Assembly (NCBI GenBank): GCA_031270205.1
Contig: JAISYA010000114.1
Location: 1-5,070 of the forward strand
DNA: 5,070 nt
Origin: Treponema sp.
GTDB lineage: Bacteria; Spirochaetota; Spirochaetia; Treponematales; Breznakiellaceae
Direction: 5' to 3'
The notes beneath the pieces were generated by a model. It was not told where the DNA came from. It saw only the letters and a program-made list of their open reading frames with translations, and searched no databases. A program made the position numbers and the translations under genes. This document shows positions 1 to 5,070 of the stretch, piece by piece. Every line of letters begins with the position of its first letter. Within the stretch, counting starts at the first letter, position 1.

Positions 1-184
1 TAAGCTATGTGGATGGATCGACATAAGCTATGTGGATGGATCGACATAGGCTATGTGGATGGATCGACATAAGCTATGTGGATGGATCGACATAGGCTAT
101 GTGGATGGATCGACATAGACTATGTTGCAGGATCGACATAGCCTATGTTGTGAGATCGACATAGGCTGTATTGAAAGGGATTAA
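1..184. repeat. 23-bp tandem repeat array, seven full units plus a decayed eighth, open at the left edge
   Basis: Head-to-tail units of exactly 23 bp start at 1, 24, 47, 70, 93, 116 and 139, with a decayed eighth from 162. Units 1-5 differ only at unit position 3 (A or G). Units 6 and 7 also change at unit positions 4, 11 and 13-15. Across unit junctions runs the core GATCGACATAGNCTATGT, whose ACATAG and CTATGT arms form a 13-bp dyad around one variable base; units 1, 2 and 4 lose the innermost pair. Every junction carries a GATC. The unit length is not a multiple of three and the frames hold stops, so the array is not coding. It may be a protein-binding array or a plain minisatellite. The array begins at base 1, so its full length is unknown. 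Confidence 0.95.
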
Positions 185-548
185 TCGCCCTCGCGGCAAG
201 GCGGAACAGGGCGGGATCGGCGCAGGGAAAGGGATACGGCGGATACCAGCGCCTGTGCGCGCGGCCTGTGGCGGGTGTTTCCCGCGCGGCCCGCGCTTAT
301 AGCGCCGCACAGTATGCCGCCCGCACCGTATGTGCCAACCAAAAAAAGCAAACGCCGATGCCCTGGCTGCCGGCTTGCTTGTGTAAGTTTTCCCTTTTTG
401 CTATGGTAATGCTGGTTTTATTTGAGGGAAACGCTAATCAGGTCCGCTGGCGGGCGGTCTTTTGGTCAATGGGGGTAGTATGGGGCAGTGCGCACAGGAA
501 GCCGAAGACGTACAGGCGTCTTCCGGGGAAGCTCATTTTTCCGAGCGC
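185..548. other. Region without a convincing gene between the repeat array and ilvN
   Basis: Bases 185-350 are GC-rich, with a small hairpin (GCGGG at 271-275, CCCGC at 281-285) and a competing longer-range pairing (258-264 with 282-288). Neither is followed by a T-run, so a terminator is not supported. Bases about 380-425 are AT-richer and are the likeliest place for the ilvN promoter. The ilvN frame is open back to a TAA at 435-437, so 462-548 could be an N-terminal extension, but it shows no family similarity. No tRNA, T-box or leader-peptide attenuator (no run of Ile, Val or Leu codons) was recognised. Confidence 0.6.
380..425 (+). promoter_or_regulatory. Possible promoter region for ilvN
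   Basis: This is an AT-rich stretch in an otherwise GC-rich leader. It contains an extended -10-like TGCTATGGT (399-407) with no well-spaced -35 box: TTGCTT at 375-380 sits 21 bases upstream, which is too far. The call rests mainly on base composition and on position ahead of the first plus-strand gene. Confidence 0.22.
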
Positions 549-1052
549 ATGCATCCTGGGGGGATGCACGTGGTTTCGGCGTTGGTGGAAAACCGGGCGG
601 GGACACTGAGCCGGGTATCGGGGCTTTTTAGCCGCCGGGGATTCAACATTGACAGCCTGACGGTGGGTGAAACCGAAGACCCCACAATATCGCGGATGAC
701 TATCGCGGTAAGCGGCGAGGAAAGGGTACTTGAGCAGATCATCAAGCAGTTGAGCAAGCTGGTTGATGTGATCGCCGTGCGGGAGCTGGACCCGTACTCG
801 TGTCTACGCCGTGAAATTATGCTCGTTAAAATTGGCGCGGACGAGGCGGTCCGGCCCGCGGTCCTTGAAATCGCCGGTATTTTTCGTACCAGGGTTATTG
901 ATATTTCCCCTTCCACCATCACTATTGAGGCCACGGGCAGCATGGAAAAACTCAATGGCCTTCTGTTACTCCTGCGCCCCTACGGTATTCTCGAACTGGC
1001 CCGTACGGGCCTTGTGGCTCTGGAGCGCGGCAGCCGGGTGCTTTCGGTGTAG
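549..1052 (+). CDS. ilvN: Acetolactate synthase small (regulatory) subunit
   Basis: This is the regulatory subunit of acetohydroxyacid synthase, the first common enzyme of valine, leucine and isoleucine synthesis. It stimulates the catalytic subunit IlvB and carries valine feedback control in the cytoplasm. The 167-residue product has an N-terminal ACT domain (about 7-80), recognisable from SALVENRAGTLSRVSGLFS and RRGFNIDSLTVG, then the IlvN C-terminal domain (about 90-165) with VIDISPSTITIEATG and the RPYGILELARTGLVALERG ending. Asn15, Gly18 and Asn33 align with E. coli IlvH Asn11, Gly14 and Asn29, positions known for valine-resistance mutations, so valine sensitivity is inferred. The start is uncertain. 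ATG 549 and ATG 564 both give the usual family length, and 564 matches the common M-H-x-x-S family N-terminus. ATG 480 or TTG 462 would add a polar, non-homologous tail. No start has a good ribosome-binding site. No ilvB is adjacent; proC follows after 77 bases on the same strand. Confidence 0.93.
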   Translation: MHPGGMHVVSALVENRAGTLSRVSGLFSRRGFNIDSLTVGETEDPTISRMTIAVSGEERVLEQIIKQLSKLVDVIAVRELDPYSCLRREIMLVKIGADEAVRPAVLEIAGIFRTRVIDISPSTITIEATGSMEKLNGLLLLLRPYGILELARTGLVALERGSRVLSV

Positions 1053-1129
1053 CGTTTTGGGCGGAGGCCGGGCCTGTAAATGCGGGGGATGTCCTTGAAT
1101 TTTTGCCGGCCCTCTGCAAGAATGTCTTC

Positions 1130-1960
1130 ATGGATATTGTTATCGCCTGTATAGGCAGCGGAAATATGGGTTTTGCGCTGATGAAAGCCGCGGGCGCGGT
1201 TGAGGGAACGAGTATCGGCTTTAGCGACGCGGACGGGGCAAAGGCCGAGTCCGCGGCCAGGGCGCTGGGGGCGGCGCTTTATGCATCCAACGGCGAGGCG
1301 GTTATGCGGGGGGATTATGTTTTCCTCGCGGTTAAGCCCCAGGCCCTTGCCGGTGTGCTGGCGGAGACAGCCGCCGCGCTCCGGGAACGGCTGGCCGCCG
1401 GAAAGCCGCCGGTTCTGGTTTCCATGGCGGCCGGCTGGTCCATCGAAAAGATCCAGGCGGCGCTGGCCGGCGGCGGGACGGACGCCGCCGCTGTACCGGT
1501 GGCGCGGATCATGCCCAACACGCCGGCGCTCATTTCCAGGGGAATGATTGCCCTGGCGGCCTCGCCTGCGGTTCCGGCGGAAAAAATCGCCGGGCTGGAA
1601 ACAATTCTTTCGGGCGCGGGCGTGGTGGAGCGGGTGGCGGAATCTTACATGGACGCGGTGACCGGCCTTTCGGGTTCGGGGCCGGCTTTTGTGTATCTTT
1701 TTATCGAGGCCCTGGCCGACGGCGGGGTAAAGGCGGGGCTGCCGAGGGACAAGGCCCTGCGCTTCGCCGCCCAGACTGTCCTGGGTTCGGCGGCAATGGT
1801 CCAGGAAACCGGCAGGCACCCCGGCGAATTAAAGGACATGGTCTGCTCACCCGGCGGAACTACCATCGCCGGCGTATCCGCCCTTGAGAACGGCGCGTTC
1901 CGGGGCGCGGTGATAAACGCGGTGGAAGCCGCGTGGCGGCGCTCAACGGAATTGGGCTGA
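1130..1960 (+). CDS. proC: Pyrroline-5-carboxylate reductase
   Basis: Catalyses the last step of proline synthesis, the NAD(P)H-dependent reduction of 1-pyrroline-5-carboxylate to proline, in the cytoplasm. The 276-residue product is normal length for the family. It begins with a Rossmann dinucleotide-binding fold (GSGNMG at 9-14), followed by the VKPQ strand (68-71) and RIMPNTPA (from 126), both conserved in P5C reductases. The C-terminal dimerisation and substrate domain has GSGPAF (182-187) and the P5CR signature around 231-248 (PGELKDMVCSPGGTTIAG). ATG 1130 is chosen because it places the GxGxMG motif at the usual distance from the N-terminus. TTG 1103 would add nine residues of no family resemblance. 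The ribosome-binding site before 1130 is weak (an AAGAA run). The gene is very GC-rich (about 70 percent in one sampled 60-base line). It lies 77 bases after ilvN and may share its transcript; it converges on the NYN gene. Confidence 0.97.
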   Translation: MDIVIACIGSGNMGFALMKAAGAVEGTSIGFSDADGAKAESAARALGAALYASNGEAVMRGDYVFLAVKPQALAGVLAETAAALRERLAAGKPPVLVSMAAGWSIEKIQAALAGGGTDAAAVPVARIMPNTPALISRGMIALAASPAVPAEKIAGLETILSGAGVVERVAESYMDAVTGLSGSGPAFVYLFIEALADGGVKAGLPRDKALRFAAQTVLGSAAMVQETGRHPGELKDMVCSPGGTTIAGVSALENGAFRGAVINAVEAAWRRSTELG

Positions 1961-1992
1961 CGCGCCGCGCTTGCGGTTTGCCGCGTTCAGCC
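1955..1992. terminator. Hairpin spanning both convergent stop codons, possible bidirectional terminator
   Basis: GGCTGACGCG (1955-1964) pairs with CGCGTTCAGCC (1982-1992), leaving one bulged T. The apical region can also fold as CCGC-gctt-GCGG (1965-1976). The outer stem contains the proC TGA (1958-1960) and the complement of the NYN-gene TGA (1987-1989), with only 26 bases between the two genes. There is no flanking T-run on either strand, so intrinsic termination is not certain. The hairpin could instead protect both transcript ends. Confidence 0.5.
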
Positions 1993-2955
1993 GTCAATCA
2001 CCGTAACCCTGGTGGCCCGGAAGCGGGGAGCGCCATCCCGCTTGCTTCGTTCCTCGTCTTCCTCAAGCGTGTATTTCACCTTCATGCCGTTAGACAGATC
2101 GGAAAAATCACGGTTGGTGACCATGCTGTAATGGAAAAAAATATTGTTCCGTTCCTCGTCTTTTATAAAACCAAACCCGTTAGGATTGATGCTGACAATG
2201 ACGGAAGTAAATTCTTCCCCTTCCGCTTCCGCTTCCTCATTTTCCTCTTCCTCATTGATTTCACTTTCAGGCTTGGAGTTAAACACAACGGGTAATTTTT
2301 CAAAAGTCCGCTCAGCTACAAACAGGTTTTTAATAAATTCATTGTTGTTTTGTTCAATTTTCTGGTGCATCTGCACGGGATAAAAAACTTCTTCCAGCAA
2401 GTGCCTGGATGTTCTTGTTTCCACCATATCGCCTCTTTCATTATGGTAGGAAAAATCCCAGCAGATAAGCATGACCTGAGTGCCCAGGGTGTGGAGCTTA
2501 CGGACCAGCGGAATATAATCACCGTCACCCGCAACCAGGACGAGAATGTTAAAGTGTTTGTATATGGCAAGCTCGTAGGCCTCAAGCGCGAGCCATACGT
2601 CTATGCCCTTTTCCTGGGCCACGTTGTTTTCACCATAACGGAGCGGCAGGTAATGGGTAACAATATTTTCCCGCATCAGAATATCCTCAAAAACCCGCTC
2701 ACTCTGCACTTTTTCACCCAGCTCTTTCGCGGACGAGCGGCCTTTGAAATAATGGGCATCGATGATCTGGCATTGGCGCATGTCCAGTTTGGTCTGGGCG
2801 GCCACTTCGCTCTTGATAAATTCGTGCAGGCCACTGATGCTTATCCGCGATTTTTTTTCATGCTCATACTTGTAATAATTGCTGACCTTGTAAAAATAAT
2901 AGCCGTCATAAAATATGCCTATTCGTAAAATGTCCAGGATATTTTTTTCGATCAT
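1987..2955 (-). CDS. NYN (LabA/DUF88-like) domain protein with C-terminal cold-shock domain
   Basis: Predicted cytoplasmic RNA-acting protein of 322 residues; no signal peptide or membrane segment is seen. Residues about 9-190 form a NYN domain of the PIN-like nuclease fold. The acidic residues expected to bind metal are Asp17 (in IFYDGYYFY), Asp119 (in KGIDVWLALEA) and Asp144/Asp146 (in LVAGDGDYIPLV). A linker follows with an acidic stretch at about 231-248, mostly Glu. Residues about 249-322 are a cold-shock OB-fold, with RNP1-like NGFGFI (259-264) and RNP2-like NIFFHYS (271-277). NYN domains are known or predicted ribonucleases and cold-shock domains bind single-stranded RNA or DNA, so an RNA-cleaving enzyme with its own RNA-binding module is inferred; the substrate is unknown. 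The start is well supported by AAGGAG five bases upstream. hisS lies upstream on the same strand across a 94-base space. Its GC content is visibly lower than that of proC and hisS. Confidence 0.88.
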   Translation of the reverse strand: MIEKNILDILRIGIFYDGYYFYKVSNYYKYEHEKKSRISISGLHEFIKSEVAAQTKLDMRQCQIIDAHYFKGRSSAKELGEKVQSERVFEDILMRENIVTHYLPLRYGENNVAQEKGIDVWLALEAYELAIYKHFNILVLVAGDGDYIPLVRKLHTLGTQVMLICWDFSYHNERGDMVETRTSRHLLEEVFYPVQMHQKIEQNNNEFIKNLFVAERTFEKLPVVFNSKPESEINEEEENEEAEAEGEEFTSVIVSINPNGFGFIKDEERNNIFFHYSMVTNRDFSDLSNGMKVKYTLEEDEERSKRDGAPRFRATRVTVIDG

Positions 2956-2960
2956 AGTAA

Positions 2961-2966
2961 CTCCTT
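2961..2966 (-). promoter_or_regulatory. Strong ribosome-binding site of the NYN-cold-shock gene
   Basis: AAGGAG on the minus strand, five bases before the ATG at 2955-2953. It is the only clear Shine-Dalgarno sequence in the window and it fixes this start. Confidence 0.85.
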
Positions 2967-3003
2967 GTACAATTGGTTTTGGGACAGGCCCAGTTTAGAG
3001 GAT

Positions 3004-3033
3004 ATTTTCCCTTTCGTCTACGCGGCTTTTCAA
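3004..3033 (-). promoter_or_regulatory. Possible promoter between hisS and the NYN gene
   Basis: On the minus strand, TTGAAA (3033-3028) and GAAAAT (3009-3004) are separated by 18 bases, a loose match to a sigma-70 promoter upstream of the NYN gene. If real, the NYN gene could be transcribed independently of hisS. Only 3-5 consensus bases match in each box, so this is weak. Confidence 0.22.
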
Positions 3034-3049
3034 TGCGGGGGATTTTCGG

Positions 3050-4372
3050 TTAACACACGAAGTCCCGCAGAATTTCCAGGGCTTGCGAAAATGAAAGCCC
3101 CTCCCGGTTTTGCCGCGTTTTCAGATTCCGCAGGGTGAGCGGATCATCCGGGGGATTTTCACCGGGGATGATGATGCAGCGCAGGCCTTTTTTTTCGGCG
3201 AGCACAAACTGCTTGACCAGATTGCCGCCGGCGTCTTCGGAAAACACTTCACAGGGGATTCCCTCTTGCCGGAATTTCGCGGCAAGGGCATGGTAAAAAC
3301 CTGAGCGTTCCTGTTTGACGCAGGCAATGGCCACAGCGGCGTACGACACGGCCGCGGGACTTTTGCCGAGGCTTTCCAGGGCTGCCAGCATCCGGTCAAG
3401 GCCGATGGAGGATCCCACGCCGCTGATCCTGTTTTTTGAGTAGAGGCCGGCAAGGTCGTCGTAGCGGCCGCCTGAACAGATTGAGCCGATATCGGGAAGT
3501 TCGGTGAGGAAGGTTTCAAACACCACGCCGGTGTAGTAATCAAGCCCCCTGGTGATGGAGGGGTCAAGGCTGAAGGAATCCGCCGCGCCCGCGTCAAGCA
3601 TGAAGCGCCTGAGCATGTCAAGCCGCTCTGATTCGGGAGAAGGGCCGCCCGAAAGCGCCGTTATGCGATCAAGGGTTTCCTCGAAAGTTTTTTCGGTATT
3701 GCCGCCGCCCGCGCCGATAAAATCGAGAATTTTCTGCGCGCCGGAATCGCCCGCAAGAGCGGCGAGGTTTTTTCGGGTTTCCGCTTCGCACACCTTTGCA
3801 AGTTTGTCCACGACGCGGAGTACTTCCACCGATTTTTCGCCGACGCCTGTGCGGGAAAGGAAGCGGTTAAAAAGGCCCCGGTGGTTCACATGGATCCGCA
3901 CGTCCGTTCCCAGGGCGAGCATGGTGGCGCGGATCATGAGGAGGATTTCAAAATCCGCGGCGGCGCTGTCGCTGCCGATGATGTCAAAGTCGCATTGGGT
4001 AAATTCCCGGTAGCGTCCCCGCTGGGTGTTTTCGCCCCGCCACACCTTGGCGATATGGTAACGCTTAAACGGGAAAGTAATTTCCCCCTGGTGCAGGGCC
4101 ACGAAGCGGGCAAAGGGAACGGTCAGGTCGAAGCGGAGGGCCACGTCCCGGCCGCCGTTATCTTTGAAACGGTATATCTGTTTTTCCGTTTCGCCCCCTC
4201 CCTTGCCCAGGAGAATTTCGGCGTATTCCAGAGCGGGGGTGTCAATGGGGACAAAACCGAAAGAGCGGAAAGAGGCCTCAACTTGTTCGGTTAAATGCCG
4301 GCGCGCCATTTCAGCCGGGGGCAAAAAGTCCCTGAAGCCTTTCAGGACTTTGGGTTCAATAAGGGAAGCCAT
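3050..4372 (-). CDS. hisS: Histidyl-tRNA synthetase
   Basis: Class II aminoacyl-tRNA synthetase that activates histidine with ATP and charges tRNA-His in the cytoplasm. The 440-residue product is full length. The catalytic core carries class II motif 2 (about 104-133: RYHIAKVWRGE, then RGRYREFTQCDFDIIG). It also carries the two histidine-specific motifs, RGLDYYTG (275-282) and CSGGRYDDL (299-307), and motif 3 (GVGSSIGLDRMLAALE, 318-333). An insertion-type region lies at about 165-260, and an alpha/beta anticodon-binding domain at about 345-435. The specificity motifs and intact core separate it from the HisZ paralogue, and no hisG is adjacent. The start is firm: an in-frame TAA ends one codon before the ATG, so no upstream start is possible. 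No Shine-Dalgarno sequence is seen. The NYN-cold-shock gene follows downstream on the same strand. Confidence 0.98.
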   Translation of the reverse strand: MASLIEPKVLKGFRDFLPPAEMARRHLTEQVEASFRSFGFVPIDTPALEYAEILLGKGGGETEKQIYRFKDNGGRDVALRFDLTVPFARFVALHQGEITFPFKRYHIAKVWRGENTQRGRYREFTQCDFDIIGSDSAAADFEILLMIRATMLALGTDVRIHVNHRGLFNRFLSRTGVGEKSVEVLRVVDKLAKVCEAETRKNLAALAGDSGAQKILDFIGAGGGNTEKTFEETLDRITALSGGPSPESERLDMLRRFMLDAGAADSFSLDPSITRGLDYYTGVVFETFLTELPDIGSICSGGRYDDLAGLYSKNRISGVGSSIGLDRMLAALESLGKSPAAVSYAAVAIACVKQERSGFYHALAAKFRQEGIPCEVFSEDAGGNLVKQFVLAEKKGLRCIIIPGENPPDDPLTLRNLKTRQNREGLSFSQALEILRDFVC

Positions 4373-4380
4373 GATTTACC

Positions 4381-4409
4381 ATTGTGCCACAACGGCCTTC
4401 AAAAAACAA
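4381..4409 (-). promoter_or_regulatory. Possible hisS promoter
   Basis: On the minus strand, TTGTTT (4409-4404) and CACAAT (4386-4381) are spaced by 17 bases. The -10-like box ends only eight bases before the hisS ATG, so transcription from it would give a very short or absent leader, which would agree with the missing Shine-Dalgarno sequence. The boxes match the consensus only partly, so the call is tentative. Confidence 0.27.
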
Positions 4410-4418
4410 TAGTGTTTT
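4403..4418. promoter_or_regulatory. Short perfect dyad upstream of hisS, possible operator
   Basis: AAAACA (4403-4408) and TGTTTT (4413-4418) are perfect inverted repeats around the four bases ATAG. The dyad overlaps the proposed -35 box of hisS. It is AT-rich and short, so it could be chance. Confidence 0.2.
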
Positions 4419-4428
4419 AGTCCCGTGA

Positions 4429-4746
4429 CAGGGCAAAAGCACTTACTTTCAAATTCTTGAAGAAACAACCAGAATTGAAGAGGTTTTAACCTCAAATTGG
4501 AAACCCGCATATTCGGCGGACAAGGAAGCCGCACAGGCGAGACTGAAAGACGCTATCGAGACGGCCTGCGATCTGGCAAAGAACAGCCATTTTTCAAGCG
4601 AGACTCTTTTCGAGGAACGGCGCAAAGACTTTGCCCTGGATGAAGCGCAATACCGGCGGCTTGCTCTGTCCCCGGCGGAAGCCGCCTGGCGCCTCTGGTT
4701 ACCACTTGCGTGCCACTTTATATTTCTTGATTTCCGTATCGTCTGA
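4429..4746 (+). pseudogene. Start-less coding-like remnant of unknown protein
   Basis: The frame from 4429 runs open after a TGA at 4426-4428 to a TGA at 4744-4746 and reads like a genuine protein: charged helices with normal amino-acid composition, for example RIEEVLTSNWKPAYSADK, ARLKDAIETACDLAKN and FEERRKDFALDEAQYRRLAL. It has no ATG, GTG or TTG in frame near its beginning, so it is probably an internal or C-terminal piece of a broken gene. I do not recognise the family. The protein-like part seems to end near 4700, at the 3' end of the PIN gene on the other strand; the last 16 or so codons read through that gene's antisense and are probably not native. The opposite-strand reading is rich in Ser, Arg and Ala and looks like a shadow. 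Confidence 0.45.
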
Positions 4747-5070
4747 TAACAAGGTGATTTTTTCCACTTGGGCGGAAGCAACAATAAGACGATCAAAGGG
4801 ATCGCGATGATGAAATGGCAGCTTTTCTACTTTGAGGATATATTCCTCCTTGATGGGCAGAAGCGTGAGAGCTTTTTCTTTTATTTGTTCGACAAAACCG
4901 GCAGCGCCGTTAGGAAATTTGAGTTTCTCAACACTGACCTTGATGGCAACTTCCCATACGGAAGCCAGGCTGACAAGTATCCTATTAGCGGTATCCTCAA
5001 TGAGATCTCGTACTTTAACGGAAAGCCGGGAATCGCCGTTTAAGTACCACAGGACCGTACAGGTGTCCAG
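4699..5070 (-). CDS. PIN-domain protein, probable VapC-type toxin, partial at its 5' end
   Basis: An open minus-strand frame enters at the right edge of the window and ends with TAA at 4701-4699, giving 123 residues with only the extreme N-terminus missing. It begins LDTCTVLWYLNGDSRLS, the usual first strand of the family (LLDTHxLLW), with the first catalytic Asp at visible residue 2. It continues with SLASVWEVAIKVSVEKLKFP (Glu40), LPFHHRDPFDRLIVASA (Asp90 and Asp93) and LLSDDTEIKKYKV (Asp110/111), so the acidic metal-binding set is complete. Such proteins are typically Mg-dependent ribonuclease toxins of type II toxin-antitoxin systems, usually encoded just downstream of a Phd/YefM-like antitoxin. 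Here that partner would lie beyond base 5070. The Cys-Thr after the first Asp, where His is common, is a mild departure. The tail overlaps the plus-strand remnant by 48 bases. Confidence 0.9.
   Translation of the reverse strand: MDTCTVLWYLNGDSRLSVKVRDLIEDTANRILVSLASVWEVAIKVSVEKLKFPNGAAGFVEQIKEKALTLLPIKEEYILKVEKLPFHHRDPFDRLIVASAQVEKITLLSDDTEIKKYKVARKW

Noticed and set aside
1..184. CRISPR array
   Set aside because: The units are contiguous 23-bp copies with no unique spacers of about 30 bp and no cas genes nearby.
258..288. GC-rich inverted repeats as a terminator
   Set aside because: Stems are short and mutually exclusive, there is no T-run, and no gene ends just upstream.
116..299. Minus-strand open frame leading into the repeat array
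   Set aside because: It has no usual start codon, is Arg/Ala/Pro-rich from GC-rich DNA, and stops inside the repeats.
268..609. Plus-strand reading frame of 113 residues starting at GTG
   Set aside because: It overlaps ilvN in another frame, is rich in Arg, Trp and Cys, and resembles no family.
980..1819. Long minus-strand frame of 279 residues opposite proC
   Set aside because: It is a shadow: high GC leaves few stops, the composition is Arg/Gly/His-rich, and proC on the other strand has full family motifs.
2350..2928. Plus-strand frame of 192 residues opposite the NYN gene
   Set aside because: The minus-strand gene has complete domain motifs and a strong ribosome-binding site, so this is its antisense shadow.
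2981..2993. TGGG/CCCA small hairpin between hisS and the NYN gene
   Set aside because: Only four pairs and no T-run on the relevant strand, so it is too weak to call a terminator.
3552..4294. Overlapping plus-strand frames opposite hisS
   Set aside because: They are Ser/Arg/Pro-rich shadows of a fully recognisable hisS.
4449..4796. Minus-strand frame of 115 residues between hisS and the right edge
   Set aside because: Ser/Arg/Ala-rich composition; it overlaps the PIN gene in another frame and the more protein-like plus-strand remnant.
4768..5043. Plus-strand frame of 91 residues near the right edge
   Set aside because: It is antisense to the PIN-domain gene, whose catalytic motifs are all present on the minus strand.

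Overview
This window looks like bacterial chromosome, and most of it is ordinary housekeeping sequence. Four complete genes can be read with good support: ilvN (acetolactate synthase regulatory subunit), proC (pyrroline-5-carboxylate reductase), a NYN/LabA-type nuclease-like protein with a C-terminal cold-shock domain, and hisS (histidyl-tRNA synthetase). A fifth gene, a PIN-domain (VapC-like) toxin, runs off the right edge; its start lies beyond base 5070. No rRNA, tRNA, transposase or CRISPR array was seen. The mixture of GC-rich genes (proC), moderate-GC genes (hisS) and AT-richer genes (the NYN gene) would fit a host-associated, Treponema-like spirochaete. That assignment is a guess from general impression, not something the sequence proves.

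Layout, left to right. Bases 1-184 are a 23-bp tandem array that continues off the left edge. Each unit carries a GATC site and a near-perfect dyad, and the last copies decay. Bases 185-548 hold no convincing gene, only GC-rich sequence followed by an AT-richer stretch that may hold the ilvN promoter. ilvN (about 549-1052) and proC (1130-1960) follow on the plus strand, 77 bases apart, and both serve amino-acid synthesis. The catalytic partner ilvB is not adjacent. proC converges on the NYN-cold-shock gene (minus strand, 1987-2955), and a hairpin spans both stop codons. hisS (minus strand, 3050-4372) lies upstream of the NYN gene on the same strand with a 97-base gap between stop and start, so the two could be co-transcribed. 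From 4429 the sequence looks like an accessory junction: a start-less, coding-like remnant on the plus strand overlaps tail to tail with the PIN-domain gene on the minus strand.

Two things deserve the closest look. One is the tandem array, where conservation is concentrated in a dyad core while the short linker varies, as expected of repeated protein-binding sites. The other is the NYN plus cold-shock fusion next to hisS, which suggests an RNA-processing enzyme with its own RNA-binding module. Toxin-antitoxin membership of the PIN protein is likely, but its partner lies outside the window.
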